Shown here piece by piece: positions 1-6,158 of a DNA stretch of 10,526 nucleotides (position 1 is its first letter; each line of letters opens with the position of its first letter). The notes under the pieces are model-generated. The model ran no database searches. It saw only the letters and a list, made by a program, of their open reading frames with translations, and was not told the origin of the DNA. The position numbers and the translations under genes were made by a program. The stretch covers positions 1 through 10,526 of the forward strand of contig CACYEB010000253.1 in the NCBI GenBank assembly GCA_902773305.1, written 5' to 3'. Source of the DNA: an uncultured Bacteroidia bacterium. Its GTDB lineage: Bacteria; Bacteroidota; Bacteroidia; Bacteroidales; UBA932.

Positions 1-1169
1 GGCGTGTAAGGCGCAAGTTGCTCCACTGCGTCCAGATAACCCTTAACCATCTCATTCTCCAGATTATAGACAGGAACCGGCATATCCGGCATAATTGCGG
101 TGATCACAGACATCGCCACATCGCTGCCGTTACTTGCGAATACCGCTATTTCGGTATCCTCAGACAGCAGCGGCGCAGTAAGAACCACGGTACCCTCAGA
201 GCCACTGATCTTGTGCACTTTGGCCTTCCAGTTCTCCGAGTAGGTCTCCACGAACACGAAACTGTTGCTGCAGTCTCCCGTAAGAGTATATGTTATTGTC
301 TCCGTCTCACCGGCATTCAGAGTGACCGAACCGGCCGACAGGGTGATGGTCAGGGGCTTGCTTCTTGGAACAGTCACCACAGAACCGTCAAGAAGCGTCA
401 GCCGGACGCTGTCTTCGTCTATCTCAACGTTCGCGAAGAAACTGTCGCCGTCCTCGCCGTCTTTACCGTCTTTGCCATCCTTGCCGTCTTCTCCCTTGGC
501 CTTGCCGAGCCTGGTCCAGGTCCCGCCATTGTCCACTGAGACGTACCAATAGTCCTGCTCTATCTTCAGCTGGGGAGTAACACCGTCGGTACCCGGTGCT
601 CCGGGTTCTCCGGGGGCGCCAGGAGATCCGGGTTCACCGGGAACGCCAGGTTCACCAGGTTCGCCGGGGGTGCCGGGCTCTCCGGGTTCGCCCTTCTCGC
701 CGCTGGCACGGACCATATTCCCCTGGCTGTCTTTCAGCCAGTCACCGTCCAGCGTCCAGTACCACACTCCGTCGGTGTCTTGCCGGACCCCTATCACAGG
801 GGTATGGCCGTCCCTGCCGTCGCTTCCGTCCTCCCCATCTCTGCCGTCCGTACCATCCTTACCGTCCTTGCCATCTTTACCGTCCTTTCCGCAGGTTATA
901 CTTATCGTGCGGCCGTCGCTGAAAGTCAGGTCATAGCCTATGGTTTTGCCGCCCTCCTTCAGTTCGATATAGTTCGTAACGTAGCCGCCGTTCTCTATCT
1001 CGGAAACGACCTGTCCGATGGAGGTCACACTTTCGTTTATGCGCTCTACCTTTTGCCTGAGCCGGTCGATCTGGTCCTGGAGGTCGTCAAGTTCTTCGCG
1101 CAGCGTATTGGTGCAGCCGCAAAGAACCGTAACGGCCACCGTCAGCCACAATGCAACCCTTTTTTCCAT
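1..1169 (-). CDS. Collagen-like (Gly-X-Y) surface lipoprotein, DUF4988/PL29 N-terminal type, 3' end missing
   Basis: An open frame of 389 codons runs from ATG at 1169 off the left edge with no stop. Residues 1-19 form a lipoprotein signal peptide (MEKR, hydrophobic stretch, lipobox LCGC with Cys19). Residues about 22-60 have heptad-like Leu/Ile/Val spacing and probably form a coiled coil. Residues 64-93 (IELKEGGKTIGYDLTFSDG) resemble the N-terminal domain of Bacteroidales PL29/DUF4988 proteins. Three Gly-X-Y tracts follow: 94-121 (GKD type), 157-196 (GEP type) and 226-241 (GKD/GED type). They are separated by two related beta-rich modules at 122-156 (HTPVIGV..WYWTLDG) and 197-225 (VTPQLKI..WYVSVDN). 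Residues 242-271 (SFFANVEID..LLDGSVVTVP) and an Ig/BACON-like stretch from 272 complete the visible part. The family is known for exported, often surface-exposed proteins. No catalytic domain is visible, so a lyase activity should not be assumed. The start abuts the upstream stop codon (TAAATG), so coupled translation is likely. Confidence 0.85.
   Translation of the reverse strand, partial: MEKRVALWLTVAVTVLCGCTNTLREELDDLQDQIDRLRQKVERINESVTSIGQVVSEIENGGYVTNYIELKEGGKTIGYDLTFSDGRTISITCGKDGKDGKDGKDGTDGRDGEDGSDGRDGHTPVIGVRQDTDGVWYWTLDGDWLKDSQGNMVRASGEKGEPGEPGTPGEPGEPGVPGEPGSPGAPGEPGAPGTDGVTPQLKIEQDYWYVSVDNGGTWTRLGKAKGEDGKDGKDGKDGEDGDSFFANVEIDEDSVRLTLLDGSVVTVPRSKPLTITLSAGSVTLNAGETETITYTLTGDCSNSFVFVETYSENWKAKVHKISGSEGTVVLTAPLLSEDTEIAVFASNGSDVAMSVITAIMPDMPVPVYNLENEMVKGYLDAVEQLAPYT
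447..890 (-). repeat. Three collagen-like Gly-X-Y coding tracts
   Basis: The tracts lie at 807-890 (nine triplets plus Gly: GKD x4, GTD, GRD, GED, GSD, GRD), 582-701 (thirteen triplets plus Gly: GEK, GEP and G-T/V/S/A-P, ending GTD) and 447-494 (five triplets plus Gly: GED, GKD x3, GED). Codons for the same residue vary between triplets (for example GGT, GGC, GGA, GGG; GAC and GAT). The repeats are therefore better conserved as protein than as DNA. The outer tracts are charged and lack proline; the middle one is Pro-rich in the Y position, as in classical bacterial collagen-like proteins. Confidence 0.9.
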
Positions 1170-2810
1170 TTACTTGAGGATGCCCTTCAGAATATCGTTG
1201 GTGATGCGGCGTGTGGCAGAATTCACCGCCGATTTTGTCGCTTTCTTAACTGCAGTGCCGGCCGCGGTGGTCTTCTTGGAAGTGGTTTTCTTCTTGCTTG
1301 AAGAAGTGGTCTTCCTGGTGCCGGTAATGCTCTTGGCCGCGTTGGTGGCCAGACTGCGGGCAAACGAAGTGGCGGCGGCTGCAATCATAGTACCGAAAAT
1401 GGTGCGCTTGATGCTGCTGCCGGAAGATTTCTTACGGGCCGCGGCTTTTTCTTTCTCTTTAGCCGCCTTCTCCAGCGCTTTCTCCTCTTCCCTGGCCGCC
1501 TTTTCCGCAGCCTTCTCTGCCTGCTCATACTGCGCCTTCAAAACTTCGTAGGCGCTCTCGCGGTCAAAGAAGCCGTCGTAGTTGAGAATCTTCTGCGGGG
1601 CGTGCTTGTTGATGTCCAGGCGCTGACCTTCGCTGATGGCGCCGATGCTGCTCAGCGGGAACAGTATCTTGGCGCGCTCGACCACCGTGGGGGCGCCCTT
1701 CTCGTCAAGGAAGCTTACCAGCGCCTCGCCGGTCTCCAGCTGGGTGATGGCCTCTGCGGTATCGAACGCCGGGTTGGCGCGGAAAGTCTCCGCAGCCACC
1801 TTCACGGCCTTCTGGTCGCGCGGAGTGTAGGCGCGCAGTGCGTGCTGCACGCGGTTGCCCAACTGGCCCAGCACGCTGTCGGGAATATCGGTGGGCGACT
1901 GCGTCACGAAGTAAACGCCCACGCCCTTGGACCTTATCAGGCGCACGACCTGCTCTATCTTGTCTGTCAACGCCTTGGGCGTGTCGGTAAAGAGCATATG
2001 CGCCTCGTCAAAGAAGAACACCAGCTTGGGCTTGTCCAGGTCGCCGACCTCGGGCAGCGTGGTATAGAGTTCCGTCAGAAGCCAGAACAGGAAGGTCGAA
2101 TAGAGTTTGGGACGCATCATCAGTTCGTCGGCCGCCAGCACGTTCATCACTCCCTTGCCGTCTTCGGTGTCCATCAGGTCGGCCACAGAGAATGCCGGCT
2201 CGCCGAAGAAGGTGTCGCCGCCCTGGTCTTCCAGGGCCAGAATGGCGCGCTGGATGGCGCCGATCGAGGCAGAAGATACGTTGCCGTATGTGGTAGTGTA
2301 CTCGGCCGCATTCTTGCTCACGAAATCGAGCATCATCCTCAGGTCCTTGATGTCAATCAGCAACAGGTTGTTGTCGTCGGCAATGCGGAACACAATGTTG
2401 AGCACGCCGCTCTGCACCTCGTTGAGCTCCAGCATACGGGCCAGCAGCATCGGGCCCATTGCCGACACTGTGGTGCGCATCGTATGACCCTGCTTGCCGA
2501 ACACGTCGAAAAAGCGGGTCGGACACCCCTGGAACTGCGGATCCTCTATGCCGAACTCGGGCATACGTTTCTGGATGAACTTGGAGATGGCACCCGGCTG
2601 GCTGATGCCGGAAAGGTCACCCTTCATATCGGCCATAAAACAGGGCACGCCCGCCTGGCAGAAGGTCTCCGCCAGCACCTGAAGGGTCACCGTCTTGCCG
2701 GTACCCGTGGCGCCCGCCACCAGACCGTGGCGGTTCAGCATCTTGGGATTAATATAAATGGGACCGCCCTCGCTGTGGGCGACATACATCAGTTCGTCGG
2801 AAGTGTACAT
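1170..2810 (-). CDS. HerA-like C-terminal helicase-domain ATPase (DUF853 / YjgR family)
   Basis: The 546-residue protein is a RecA-fold P-loop ATPase of the HerA/FtsK superclass, close to the DUF853 (YjgR) family; its cellular role is not established. Visible motifs: N-terminal HSEGGPIYINPKMLNRHGL; Walker A GATGTGKT at 33-40; MADMKGDLSG at 59-68; Walker B FFFDEAH at 265-271 (Asp268, Glu269); FVTQSPTDIPDSVLGQLGNR at 301-320, with Arg320 a possible arginine finger; and RAYTPRDQKAV at 326-336. Residues about 421-462 are a charged Lys/Glu/Ala coiled coil. The tail (about 463-546) is rich in Ser, Thr, Lys and Ala around a small hydrophobic patch (470-485). The ATG at 2810 is chosen because the homologous region begins at once and a promoter lies just upstream. 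There is no Shine-Dalgarno sequence. The stop TAA directly abuts the start codon of the lipoprotein gene. Confidence 0.9.
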   Translation of the reverse strand: MYTSDELMYVAHSEGGPIYINPKMLNRHGLVAGATGTGKTVTLQVLAETFCQAGVPCFMADMKGDLSGISQPGAISKFIQKRMPEFGIEDPQFQGCPTRFFDVFGKQGHTMRTTVSAMGPMLLARMLELNEVQSGVLNIVFRIADDNNLLLIDIKDLRMMLDFVSKNAAEYTTTYGNVSSASIGAIQRAILALEDQGGDTFFGEPAFSVADLMDTEDGKGVMNVLAADELMMRPKLYSTFLFWLLTELYTTLPEVGDLDKPKLVFFFDEAHMLFTDTPKALTDKIEQVVRLIRSKGVGVYFVTQSPTDIPDSVLGQLGNRVQHALRAYTPRDQKAVKVAAETFRANPAFDTAEAITQLETGEALVSFLDEKGAPTVVERAKILFPLSSIGAISEGQRLDINKHAPQKILNYDGFFDRESAYEVLKAQYEQAEKAAEKAAREEEKALEKAAKEKEKAAARKKSSGSSIKRTIFGTMIAAAATSFARSLATNAAKSITGTRKTTSSSKKKTTSKKTTAAGTAVKKATKSAVNSATRRITNDILKGILK

Positions 2811-2824
2811 ATATGTTTTTAAAT

Positions 2825-2853
2825 GTTTGTTAACTCTTTCAAATTTAACAAAC
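2825..2853. repeat. 9-bp perfect inverted repeat overlapping the ATPase promoter (possible operator)
   Basis: GTTTGTTAA at 2825-2833 and its exact complement TTAACAAAC at 2845-2853 flank an 11-base spacer. The repeat overlaps the -7 box (2840-2847) and the inferred transcription start near 2833. It could be a dimeric repressor site or, less likely given its AT-rich stem and lack of a T run, a weak terminator for glnN. The symmetry is directly visible; the role is inferred. Confidence 0.55.
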
Positions 2854-2870
2854 TTTAACTACACTCCCAA
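2840..2870 (-). promoter_or_regulatory. Bacteroidota-type promoter for the HerA-like ATPase / lipoprotein operon
   Basis: On the minus strand, TTG (2870-2868) is followed after exactly 20 bases by TAAATTTG (2847-2840). This matches the Bacteroidota housekeeping promoter TTG-N19-21-TAnnTTTG. The predicted transcription start is near 2833, giving a leader of about 22 bases before the ATG at 2810. It lies in the only spacer between glnN and the ATPase gene. Confidence 0.75.
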
Positions 2871-2886
2871 CTCTGCGGCCAAAAAA

Positions 2887-5070
2887 TCAGAGGGCGGCGA
2901 GTATCTCGCGGTATTTCACCAGGGGCCAGAAGTCGTCGTCCACAATCATCTCCAGGTCGTCGATGCTCTTGCGCAGGGATATCATATTGGGACTCACCTC
3001 CTGCTCGTATTTCAGGGCCCGTTCGGGGATGGACTCTATCTTGTTCAGACGCCTGCGGATGTCGGTCATAGCCACCGCCGCCTCGTTTATCCTGTTGGTG
3101 AGCGCGGCTATCTTCGCCAGGGTCTCAAGCTCCTTGGCGGCATATTCCCCCACCCTGTCGGGGAATATCTCCTTGATACCGCGCACGTTCTCTATGAGCA
3201 GGTTCTGATATTTGATGGCGGTGGGAATGATGTGGTTGCTGGCCATATCCACCAGTACACGCGACTCTATCTGTATCTTTTTGAGCAATGTCTCTGTCTT
3301 GATCTCATAGCGTGCCTCCAGCTCGGCCTTGTTGAGCACCTTGTGCGAAGTGAACAGCGCCACGCTCTCCGGCGTCAGATATTCCTTGAACGCCTCTGCG
3401 GCCACGGTATGGGCCTTGAGGCCACGCTTGGCCGCCTCCTTGAGCCATTCGGGACTGTAGCCGTTCCCCTCGAAGCGTACCTTTTTGGAGTCGATTATGA
3501 ACTTGCGGATAATCTTGAGCACAGCCACATCTTTCTTCTCTCCCTTAGCTTCAAGCTTGTCCACGGCCGTCTTGAACTGCTCCAGCGAGTGCGCCACGGC
3601 GGTGTTTAGCACTATCATAGGCATAGCGCAGTTGCTGGACGAACCCGGTGCGCGGAACTCGAAACGGTTTCCGGTAAATGCAAACGGACTGGTACGGTTG
3701 CGGTCGGTATTGTCGAACATTATCTCCGGAATCTTGCCGATGTGCAGTTTGATGGCGCTCTTGCCCTCGGGCGTAAGTTTGTCCGACATACTCTTCTCTA
3801 TGGAGTTCAGCATAGCATCCATAGTCGCTCCGGTGAACACGCTGAGCACGGCCGGCGGCGACTCGTTGCCACCCAGGCGGTGCGAATTGCCCTGCGATGC
3901 CACCGAGGCCATTATCAGGGAACCGTAGTCGGCAGCCGCCTTGAGCACGCACACGAAAAATGAAAGGAACCGGATGTTGCTCTTGGGATTCTTGCCGGGG
4001 GCCATCAGATTGACACCCGTATCGGTGGACAGACTCCAGTTGCAGTGCTTGCCGCTGCCGTTGACACCCGCAAATGGCTTTTCGTGGAAAAGCACTTTCA
4101 GATGGTGTTTGGGCGCTATCTTGCGCATCACACTCATCAGAAGCAGGTTATGGTCCACGGCAATGTTGGCTTCCTCATATTTGGGAGCGCATTCAAACTG
4201 GTTGGGAGCCGCCTCGTTATGACGCGTCTTGATGGGGACTCCCAGTTTGTAGGCCTCCTCTTCGAACTCTTCCATAAAGCACATCACCCTCTCGGGTATT
4301 GCACCCCAGTAGTGGTCGTCCAGCTGCTGGTCTTTGGCGGCAGTGTGCCCCATCAGGGTACGGCCGGTTTGCATAAGGTCCGGACGGGAAGCATAGAGGG
4401 CCTCATCTACAAGGAAATACTCCTGTTCCCAGCCAAGGTTGGGGACCACGCGGGTAACATCCTTTGTAAACAGGCTGCAGACTTCCACGGCAGCCCTGTC
4501 CACGGCCGCCATCGAGCGGAGCAGCGGAGTCTTGAAGTCCAAAGCCTCTCCGTTGTACGATATGAAGATGCTCGGAATACACAGCGTGCGGCCCATTATG
4601 AATGCGGGCGAGCTGGGATCCCAGGCACTGTAGCCACGGGCCTCAAAAGTATTGCGCAGCCCCCCGCTGGGGAAGCTGCTGGCGTCAGGTTCCTGCTGAA
4701 CCAGCAGGCTGCCGTTGAACGACTCAAACGAATTGCCGTTCATATCGGGCTCCAGAAAGGCATCGTGCTTCTCTGCGGTGAGTTCGTTCAGGGGTTGGAA
4801 CCAGTGGGTATAGTGAGTCGCCCCGCGCTCCAGCGCCCAGATCTTCATTGCTTCCGCCACCTGGTCGGCGATGCTGCGGTCTATGCGGGTACCGCCGTTT
4901 ATGGCGGCCTTCACCTTTTTGAAGACATCCTTGGAGAGATATTTCTCCATCTTGTCAAGAGTGAACACGTTGCACGCGAAGTAATCTGAAATCTTGCCTT
5001 CGCGGCCCTTGAATTGCAACGGCTCGCGCCCGTCCAGCGCTGCCAGTGCCCTTTGTCTGACGGAATTCAT
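2887..5070 (-). CDS. glnN: Glutamine synthetase type III (GSIII)
   Basis: This enzyme makes glutamine from glutamate, ammonia and ATP in the cytoplasm and is the main ammonium-assimilating form in many Bacteroidales. From the ATG at 5070 it has 727 residues, near the usual GSIII length of about 730. Visible motifs: THYTHWFQPL (85-94), TAEKHD (98-103), FPSGGLRNTFEARGYSAWDP (133-152), EQEY (215-218), NEAAPNQFE (285-293), the KP-x4-NGSGKH-x3-S ATP-binding signature (331-346) and EFRAPGSSSN (471-480). A GTG eight codons further upstream (5094) is in frame, but it falls inside a possible -7 box, and homologues begin about where MNSVRQRALAAL begins, so the ATG is preferred. No terminator with a T run is seen after the stop at 2887. 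Nitrogen-dependent control is plausible, but no recognised operator was identified. Confidence 0.96.
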   Translation of the reverse strand: MNSVRQRALAALDGREPLQFKGREGKISDYFACNVFTLDKMEKYLSKDVFKKVKAAINGGTRIDRSIADQVAEAMKIWALERGATHYTHWFQPLNELTAEKHDAFLEPDMNGNSFESFNGSLLVQQEPDASSFPSGGLRNTFEARGYSAWDPSSPAFIMGRTLCIPSIFISYNGEALDFKTPLLRSMAAVDRAAVEVCSLFTKDVTRVVPNLGWEQEYFLVDEALYASRPDLMQTGRTLMGHTAAKDQQLDDHYWGAIPERVMCFMEEFEEEAYKLGVPIKTRHNEAAPNQFECAPKYEEANIAVDHNLLLMSVMRKIAPKHHLKVLFHEKPFAGVNGSGKHCNWSLSTDTGVNLMAPGKNPKSNIRFLSFFVCVLKAAADYGSLIMASVASQGNSHRLGGNESPPAVLSVFTGATMDAMLNSIEKSMSDKLTPEGKSAIKLHIGKIPEIMFDNTDRNRTSPFAFTGNRFEFRAPGSSSNCAMPMIVLNTAVAHSLEQFKTAVDKLEAKGEKKDVAVLKIIRKFIIDSKKVRFEGNGYSPEWLKEAAKRGLKAHTVAAEAFKEYLTPESVALFTSHKVLNKAELEARYEIKTETLLKKIQIESRVLVDMASNHIIPTAIKYQNLLIENVRGIKEIFPDRVGEYAAKELETLAKIAALTNRINEAAVAMTDIRRRLNKIESIPERALKYEQEVSPNMISLRKSIDDLEMIVDDDFWPLVKYREILAAL

Positions 5071-5093
5071 AGTATTTTTGAGGTTAACCGCCA

Positions 5094-5101
5094 CAAATAT
5101 A
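5094..5101 (-). promoter_or_regulatory. Candidate -7 box for glnN
   Basis: The minus strand reads TATATTTG (5101-5094), a match to TAnnTTTG, placing a start near 5087 and a leader of about 17 bases before the ATG at 5070. No TTG is found 19-21 bases further upstream, so the promoter is either weak, activator-dependent or not real. A second match, TAGTTTTG (5173-5166), also lacks a -33 element. Confidence 0.4.
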
Positions 5102-5133
5102 TACTATTTTCAAAAGAAAATACTAAAATTTTT

Positions 5134-5165
5134 GCGAACACCCCCAATTTTAAGGGGGTATTTGC
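5134..5165. promoter_or_regulatory. Imperfect hairpin / inverted repeat with C5-G5 core upstream of glnN
   Basis: Bases 5134-5145 pair with 5154-5165 around the 8-base loop AATTTTAA (one G-T wobble, one C/A mismatch). The core is ACCCCC/GGGGGT. A further ACCCCCT at 5192-5198 is also an exact complement of AGGGGGT (5153-5159), so two alternative pairings are possible. It lies between the candidate glnN promoter and the tRNA promoter. It may be a protein-binding site or, if glnN transcription starts further upstream, a leader structure. Function is inference only. Confidence 0.4.
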
Positions 5166-5212
5166 CAAAACTATCGATTATTTTAGGGCTCACCCCCTGA
5201 TTCAGACCTGTT

Positions 5213-5242
5213 TTGTAAATATCAAACAAATGTCTAATTTTG
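5213..5242 (+). promoter_or_regulatory. Bacteroidota-type promoter for tRNA-Ala
   Basis: TTG (5213-5215) is followed after 19 bases by TAATTTTG (5235-5242), matching TTG-N19-21-TAnnTTTG. The expected start near 5249 would be only a few bases before the mature tRNA 5' end at 5253. Confidence 0.7.
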
Positions 5243-5252
5243 CGCTCGGAAA

Positions 5253-5325
5253 GGGGCATTAGCTCAGTTGGCAGAGCGTTTGAATGGCATTCAAAAGGTC
5301 AGGGGTCCGACTCCCCTATGCTCCA
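5253..5325 (+). tRNA. tRNA-Ala (anticodon GGC)
   Basis: A 73-base cloverleaf folds fully. The acceptor GGGGCAT pairs with ATGCTCC and carries the G3-U70 wobble that marks alanine tRNAs. The D arm is GCTC/GAGC. The anticodon arm TTTGA/TCAAA has loop ATGGCAT, giving anticodon GGC for GCC/GCU codons. The T arm is AGGGG/CCCCT, and the discriminator is A73. The A32-U38 loop pair is the one known from tRNA-Ala(GGC) in other bacteria. The 3' CCA is not encoded (A73 is followed by CAA). The T loop reads TCCGACT, so position 55 is C instead of the near-universal U. It is the only plus-strand gene here and is a single tRNA, not part of a visible rRNA operon. Confidence 0.96.
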
Positions 5326-5328
5326 CAA

Positions 5329-5364
5329 AAAAATACCTCCCGGAGAAGTCCGGGAGGTATTTTT
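5329..5364. terminator. Bidirectional intrinsic terminator between tRNA-Ala and ccsA
   Basis: A 16-bp perfect stem (5329-5344 with 5349-5364) closes on a GAAG tetraloop. The core is ACCTCCCGGA/TCCGGGAGGT, with A runs on the left and T runs on the right, so it can stop transcription from both strands. It starts four bases after the tRNA and ends 14 bases from the ccsA stop codon. Confidence 0.92.
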
Positions 5365-5378
5365 CGTTTTGGTCAGTA

Positions 5379-6158
5379 TCAGTACGTATGCACCGAATTG
5401 CCCTGTGCCGAGGGGAGGTAATTGATGCCCCACCAGCATATCTGAAGGCAGACAAACGCTATCAGAAGCACGGCACAGGCCATCTGCCAGTCGCGGGGAC
5501 GGGCCTTGCGCAAATGGATATAGACAAGATATGCAAGCCAGGTGATGGCGGCCCAGGTCTCCTTGGGATCCCAGCTCCAGTAGTCACCCCACGCAACCTT
5601 GGCCCACAGCGCCCCGAACAGCATCCCGAACGTAAGGAACGCCAGCCCGACATAAACCAGGTTGTCGGTGATGTTCATCTCGTGGTCGGATGCCCCTGTC
5701 TTCTTGAAAATCAGCAGGTAGAGCGCCATCAGGGTTGCGGCGCCCAGCAGGGCATAAGAAAACATATAGACAATCACGTGCGGGGCGAACCAGGGGCTCT
5801 GCAACGCCGGCATCAGGGTCTTGGAGTGTATCTCGGGCTTGAAAAGGTTCACGCAGATAAACACCAGCGACAGCATTGTGGAGAATGACAATATCCATTT
5901 GTACCGCCAGCGGCTGTACACGACGATGCCCGCCACAGGCAGGAAAAATGAATACCACAGCCGTGTCTCGCCCATCGTCTTGAGCGGCGGACGCTCCAGT
6001 GAGATCCACATTCCCAGGATAAATGCAAAGAAAACGGCAATGCCGGCCAGGGTAAATATGAACACCAGATTGCGGCGGTCCTTCCAGGCGAAGAAAGCCC
6101 CGGCAATCCAGAGAAGCACGGCTGCTGCCGCAAACCATATAAAAAGACTCCACGTCAT
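5379..6158 (-). CDS. ccsA: Cytochrome c biogenesis protein CcsA (system II haem-handling subunit)
   Basis: This 259-residue polytopic membrane protein belongs to the CcsA/CcmC haem-handling family. With ResB/CcsB it exports haem and attaches it to CXXCH motifs of c-type cytochromes on the periplasmic side. The tryptophan-rich WWD signature WGDYWSWDPKETW lies at 190-202. Candidate haem-ligand histidines are His127 (SPWFAPHV, before the WWD loop), His215 (VYIHLR) and His257 (NSVHTY, at the extreme C-terminus). About eight hydrophobic segments are visible, with the first at about 5-23. The ATG at 6158 overlaps the upstream gene's TGA as ATGA, so translation is probably coupled. It is the last gene of its transcription unit, just before the terminator at 5329-5364. 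Confidence 0.94.
   Translation of the reverse strand: MTWSLFIWFAAAAVLLWIAGAFFAWKDRRNLVFIFTLAGIAVFFAFILGMWISLERPPLKTMGETRLWYSFFLPVAGIVVYSRWRYKWILSFSTMLSLVFICVNLFKPEIHSKTLMPALQSPWFAPHVIVYMFSYALLGAATLMALYLLIFKKTGASDHEMNITDNLVYVGLAFLTFGMLFGALWAKVAWGDYWSWDPKETWAAITWLAYLVYIHLRKARPRDWQMACAVLLIAFVCLQICWWGINYLPSAQGNSVHTY

Noticed and set aside
582..890. Possible CRISPR array or DNA tandem repeat
   Set aside because: The periodicity is 9 bases with shuffled synonymous codons and no unique spacers. It is explained by Gly-X-Y coding.
18..1551. Plus-strand Pro/Ser-, Arg- and Leu/Val-rich open frames opposite the Gly-X-Y lipoprotein
   Set aside because: Their low complexity arises from reading the complementary strand of the GKD and GEP repeats. 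The minus strand has a signal peptide, lipobox and coherent domains.
1602..2822. 406-codon plus-strand open frame opposite the HerA-like ATPase
   Set aside because: It mirrors the ATPase gene almost exactly, lacks recognisable motifs and has no start signal or promoter of its own. It is a shadow frame.
2811..2886. Intrinsic terminator for glnN
   Set aside because: The only stem here is the AT-rich 9-bp repeat, with no T run after it on the minus strand. It fits better as an operator over the promoter.
3551..4989. Several plus- and minus-strand open frames (up to 314 codons) inside glnN
   Set aside because: All lie within the conserved GSIII coding region in other frames and show no family resemblance.
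5253..5364. tRNA as an integration site with an adjacent mobile element
   Set aside because: The tRNA is followed at once by its terminator and by the conserved ccsA gene. No integrase, direct repeat of the tRNA end or foreign-looking gene is present.
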